Assembly: GCF_002157145.1 (NCBI RefSeq)
Contig: NZ_CP021361.1
Span: 2,778,501 to 2,842,500, forward strand
DNA from: Acidovorax carolinensis
Lineage (GTDB): Bacteria; Pseudomonadota; Gammaproteobacteria; Burkholderiales; Burkholderiaceae_C
Reading direction: 5' to 3'
DNA: 64,000 bases
Shown piece by piece: positions 58,118 through 64,000 of this stretch (its first letter is position 1; each line of letters begins with the position of its first letter). The position numbers and the translations under genes were made by a program. Below the pieces are notes generated by a model. It saw nothing but the letters and a program-made list of their open reading frames with translations. It had not been told where the DNA came from and made no database searches.

Positions 58118-58915
58118 TCAACGCAGCTGAACTGCTGCGTAATCCGGATGCTCGCGCAATGTGCGAAAACAGAAACCTTTCGCCTTCAACCCCACAATCA
58201 GCGGCTCCAGCACGGCAGGAGCCCAGGCATCTTTGCGTGACCAGATGCCCAGATGCGCCATCAGGATGTCGCCACTGCGTATGTCTTGCAGCGCCTTGCG
58301 CAGCAGCGCTTCGTTGCTGAATTTTTCACTGGACAGCTCATCCCCCAAAAACCCTGCCGGCGCCCAACCCACATGGGTGTAGCCACACGCCTTGGCGCTG
58401 GCGATCAGTTGGGGCGATGTCTTGCCACCGGGTGCCCGGAACAGGGGCAAGGGTTTCTGCCCTGTAAGAGCCTGCAATCGATCCGCAGCACGGCCCAGTT
58501 CTTCGCAGTATTCCGGCGCGCCCATCGTGAACTCCTGCCCCTGGCGCGGACCGGCCGAGGGCCGCACGCGAAACGCCGGCGCTGCCGCATCACCGAGGTC
58601 CGCACGCCAGTACACATGGTTCCAGGTGTGGGAGGCAAAGGCATGGCCTTCCGCACCGCGGGCGCGCCACCACGCTGCCCAGTGCGCGCCCAAGCTGCCA
58701 TCGCCCTGCTTTGTCGGTTCTTGCGCGGCAAAAAAGGTCACCCGGACCTGCTGGCGTTGCAGCACGTCCGCGATCAGCGGAGCCACCTCCATGTGGCCGG
58801 TGTCGAAGGTGAGGTAGAGCGGTTTTTTACAGTCGTTTTGAGCACTAGCGCTTATGGGTAAAGCGCAAACAGCTATCAAAAATGATGCGTTTACAGCCCA
58901 TCCCCTGCGCCGCAT
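58118..58915 (-). CDS. Secreted polysaccharide deacetylase (NodB fold)
   Basis: NodB-family enzymes remove acetyl groups from cell-surface or wall sugars. The start at 58915 (MRRRGWAVNASFLIAVC) follows GAGG; an ATG at 58930 is an alternative. A signal peptide ends at ALPISASAQ. The catalytic domain shows YLTFDTGHMEV, the metal motif ASHTWNH and LFRAPGGKTSP. The usual FDDG is FDTG here, so the second aspartate is replaced by threonine. The signal-peptide core is encoded by repeat copy G. Confidence 0.85.
   Translation of the reverse strand: MRRRGWAVNASFLIAVCALPISASAQNDCKKPLYLTFDTGHMEVAPLIADVLQRQQVRVTFFAAQEPTKQGDGSLGAHWAAWWRARGAEGHAFASHTWNHVYWRADLGDAAAPAFRVRPSAGPRQGQEFTMGAPEYCEELGRAADRLQALTGQKPLPLFRAPGGKTSPQLIASAKACGYTHVGWAPAGFLGDELSSEKFSNEALLRKALQDIRSGDILMAHLGIWSRKDAWAPAVLEPLIVGLKAKGFCFRTLREHPDYAAVQLR
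58844..58876 (-). repeat. Comamonadaceae-type interspersed palindromic repeat, copy G, inside a coding region
   Basis: On the plus strand ACTAGCGCTTATGGGTAAAG then CGCAAACAGCTAT, close to copy C. It lies within the deacetylase gene and encodes IAVCALPISAS of its signal peptide. Confidence 0.8.
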
Positions 58916-58934
58916 GATCGCCTCGCACATGGCG

Positions 58935-59921
58935 TCACCGGGGTGCGTGCTGCAACGTCCATACGCCATGGGGCGACTTCCCTACAGCGACTTGCCGCAC
59001 AACCTTGCCAGCCTGGGTATCCACCACCGATAGCTTGCGTGCCCAGCGTGAGCTTACGTAAATCCAGCGGCCATCGGCCGACACGTCCATGCAATCGGGC
59101 CCCCCCGGCACTGGATAGGTGGCAACCACCTCTTGCGTTCCCATGTCAATCTTGCTGATCGAGTTGGCCACACGGTTGCTGACATAGAGGTGGCGACCGT
59201 CTCCCGCAGCCCGGAAGGCATGCGCACCATTGCCGGTGGTGATTTTCTTGATACTGCGCGGCTCACGTCCGGAAATATCAAACACCTCAACCCCATCGCT
59301 TCCCGTTAACCCGACAAAAAGCCGCCGATCGTCGCCACTGCCGTACACGTCCGCCGGCATGGCGCCGGTCTTGGTGCGCCATTTGATGGTCTGCGTGGCG
59401 ATGTCCATGGCAACGAGTTCATCGCTGTCCTGCATGGACACATAAACCGTGGTGCTGCGGCTGTCTATCCACATGTGGCTGGGTGTGCGCGACGTGGCCA
59501 CGCGCTTGACCAGCACAGGCTCGTTCCCATCCCAACGGTAAAAGTCGACATGGTTGAGCCGGTTGGCCGCGGTGATGAGCCACTTCATGTCAGGTGAAAA
59601 GCGCAGATGGTACGGATCGACAATGCCGCGGACAGTCCGCTGCACTTGCGCCGTCCGCGGATCCACGAAGGTCAGCGTGTCGCCCAGCGCATTGGCCACA
59701 ATCAGGGACTTTTCATCCGGAGTCAAGTACAGATGGTGCGGCTCCTTGCCCGTGGGAATGCGCACAGTTTCGGTCCAGGTGACCGGGTCAATCACGCTGA
59801 CATTCGCCTCAAGCGAATTCAGGACAAAAACAGGGGGTGGCGCGGACGTTGCCGCATTGGCGACAGACAACGCAAACCCAGCCAAGATGGCGCAGCAATG
59901 TGCAGCAGAAAAAATCTTCAC
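58935..59921 (-). CDS. Periplasmic YncE-like beta-propeller protein
   Basis: The 328-residue protein has a signal peptide (ending SVANAA) and about seven blade repeats of the YVTN/cytochrome d1-heme type, for example VTWTETVRIPTGKEPHHLYL, DEKSLIVANALGDTLTFVD and DGRWIYVSSRWARKLSVVD. Such proteins bind partners or DNA in the periplasm; the ligand is unknown. The deacetylase gene starts about 20 bases after its stop, suggesting an operon. Confidence 0.85.
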   Translation of the reverse strand: MKIFSAAHCCAILAGFALSVANAATSAPPPVFVLNSLEANVSVIDPVTWTETVRIPTGKEPHHLYLTPDEKSLIVANALGDTLTFVDPRTAQVQRTVRGIVDPYHLRFSPDMKWLITAANRLNHVDFYRWDGNEPVLVKRVATSRTPSHMWIDSRSTTVYVSMQDSDELVAMDIATQTIKWRTKTGAMPADVYGSGDDRRLFVGLTGSDGVEVFDISGREPRSIKKITTGNGAHAFRAAGDGRHLYVSNRVANSISKIDMGTQEVVATYPVPGGPDCMDVSADGRWIYVSSRWARKLSVVDTQAGKVVRQVAVGKSPHGVWTLQHAPR

Positions 59922-60101
59922 AGGAACCCACTTTCAGATCAGCAGAGGAGTTTAGCGCCGCACACCCTGCGCCTTCGCGCCGAAGACGTAACAACGGGAG
60001 AGTCGGCTATGTATGAACCGGAAAAATTTTCCAGAAACTCAGCGCATCGACAGGAGGTCGAGCCGAAATGTCGCTTGAAGGTATGCCCTGCGGAGACCTG
60101 A

Positions 60102-60851
60102 TCACGAAACAGGATTCAGCCTGACCAGATCCTCGGCAGACAACCATTTCCACTGCCCAGGTGCAAGGTCCGGGGGAAGATCCAGCGTGCCGATGCCCGA
60201 GCGATGCAACGCTTCTACCCGATTGCCCACAGCGGCCAGCATGCGCTTGACCTGGTGGTACTTGCCTTCAGTCAGGGTCAGGTCTAGACGATGGCTGTCC
60301 ACGGGCGTGCAAGCAGAGGCGCGCACGGGTTTGGGATCGTCATCGAGCACAACTCCTGCCAGCAACTTGCCGATTTGCAAATCGTCCACCGGATGTTTGG
60401 TGGTTACCCGGTACACCTTGGGAACATGTTTCTTTGGCGAACTCATGCGATGGATGAAATGCCCATCGTCGCTGAGCAACAAAAGACCCGTTGTGTCCTG
60501 ATCAAGACGGCCAACAGCTTGCACGCCTTGAATGGCACTCTTGCACGGTCTTTGCCGCAGCGGAGCTGGTAGCAAGGTGTAGATGCTGGGGTAAGTTGAG
60601 GGCTTCTGCGAACATTCTGTGCCCGCAGGCTTGTGCAGCATCACATACGCTTTGGCGTGATAGGGCCACTCCACCCCTTGTACCCGTAAACCCAGCTCCG
60701 TTGTATCGAAATCCATCGACGCGTCCGTACATGGAACGAAGGAAGCGCCCTGGTCGAGGCTGGCCGTCTCCACCCACCCATGCTGCACAAGTCCTGCGCA
60801 GACACGACGGGTACCAAACCCTTGAGAATACAGAATATCTTGGAGTTGCAT
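60102..60851 (-). CDS. RsuA/RluE-family pseudouridine synthase
   Basis: The protein of about 249 residues converts a specific uridine to pseudouridine in rRNA. The start at 60851 (MQLQDILYSQGFGTRRVC) begins a short S4 domain. The catalytic aspartate lies in VGRLDQDTTGLLLLSDDG, and the family motif LTEGKYHQVKRMLAAVGN follows. Most similar to RsuA (16S rRNA), but RluE/RluF cannot be excluded. It lies downstream of the rRNA operon on the same strand, separated by a terminator. Confidence 0.88.
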   Translation of the reverse strand: MQLQDILYSQGFGTRRVCAGLVQHGWVETASLDQGASFVPCTDASMDFDTTELGLRVQGVEWPYHAKAYVMLHKPAGTECSQKPSTYPSIYTLLPAPLRQRPCKSAIQGVQAVGRLDQDTTGLLLLSDDGHFIHRMSSPKKHVPKVYRVTTKHPVDDLQIGKLLAGVVLDDDPKPVRASACTPVDSHRLDLTLTEGKYHQVKRMLAAVGNRVEALHRSGIGTLDLPPDLAPGQWKWLSAEDLVRLNPVS

Positions 60852-60914
60852 CACCCTGTTCCGACCAGTTTTCCGTCCGAATAAAACGCAAATATGTTTG
60901 TCGTCCAAAGCAGA

Positions 60915-60945
60915 AACGCCCCACTCAGAGGTTGAGTGGGGCGTT
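60915..60945 (-). terminator. Terminator of the rRNA operon
   Basis: A 12-bp stem AACGCCCCACTC/GAGTGGGGCGTT with a 7-base loop lies 15 bases beyond the 5S 3' end on the minus strand. Confidence 0.85.
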
Positions 60946-60959
60946 GCTGGGCTGTAAGA

Positions 60960-61074
60960 GCCTGACGATGACCTACTTTCACACGGGAACCCGCACTATC
61001 ATCGGCGCAAAGTCGTTTCACTGTCCTGTTCGGGATGGGAAGGAGTGGTACCAACTTGCTATGGTCATCAGGCA
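60960..61074 (-). rRNA. rrf: 5S ribosomal RNA
   Basis: Read on the minus strand, TGCCTGATGACCATAGCAAG leads into GGTACCACTCCTTCCCATCC and CGAACAGGAC, ending GTAGGTCATCGTCAGGC. The terminal helix pairs GCCTGA with TCAGGC. The length of about 115 is normal. Confidence 0.97.
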
Positions 61075-61227
61075 TAACTTGTTGTCGTGCTGCTCGTGGG
61101 AGCAACACAACGAATTCATAGAGTTTGGAATCAGATTTTTGTGTCTTTTGACTGCGTCAACTTGGCATAACAATCTTTGAGCTTCTCACACAAGCATTAC
61201 TGTTTGCGCTTTGGCTATCAAAGTTAT

Positions 61228-64000
<2,773 letters not shown>

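Overview
The window is high-G+C betaproteobacterial chromosome, most likely from the Comamonadaceae (Acidovorax/Comamonas/Delftia-like). Supporting this are glyA-nrdR synteny, a ZTP riboswitch in front of glyA, a glnA/ntrB/ntrC cluster, Burkholderiales-type housekeeping proteins, and a family of short palindromic repeats (core AGCGCTT...AAGCGCT flanked by ATAGCT) scattered between genes. The genus is an inference.

Layout. 1-18.7 kb is backbone: a lytic transglycosylase, ZTP riboswitch-glyA-nrdR, an aroC-5'-nucleotidase pair, a CBS protein, metY and an alpha/beta hydrolase, FAD oxidoreductases, a YihY-family membrane protein, a metallophosphatase, then thyA, an EF-G-like GTPase and folA. 18.91-48.13 kb is a genomic island bounded by near-identical direct repeats (each a tandem TTGGGGGTAT motif) and led by a tyrosine integrase. 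48.2-60.9 kb is backbone again: xth, a PA2169-type protein, ntrC-ntrB, glnA with its own sigma54/NtrC control region, a CinA-like protein, membrane and envelope proteins, and an RsuA-type pseudouridine synthase. 60.96-64 kb is the 3' part of an rRNA operon on the minus strand (5S and most of 23S).

The island is a heavily eroded integrative element that has become a defence/toxin-antitoxin island. Conjugation genes survive as deletion-fused pieces (trbI-DUF2274, a trbG tail, a truncated relaxase, a TraF peptidase, DUF2840, a parB fragment, a radC tail). Five insertion sequences (IS66, IS256, IS3, ISL3 and IS21 families) have broken a UPF0489-like gene twice, cut a vapC, and destroyed an AbiEii toxin while leaving its AbiEi antitoxin and operator intact. 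A large AbiJ-like/nuclease protein carries two PD-(D/E)XK-like motif sets.

The most interesting block is a compact, AT-richer minus-strand operon at 35.0-42.0 kb: a non-canonical Fic protein, an amino-methyltransferase, a phosphoribosyltransferase-like protein, a large AAA-type ATPase and an unrecognised protein. The genes overlap or nearly abut, and a palindrome covers the predicted promoter. It is my candidate for an undescribed conflict/defence system.

Four backbone genes (glyA, the 5'-nucleotidase, a GlcD-like dehydrogenase and a sterol-desaturase-like hydroxylase) each carry a one-base loss in a C/G run. This looks more like sequencing error than real gene decay.
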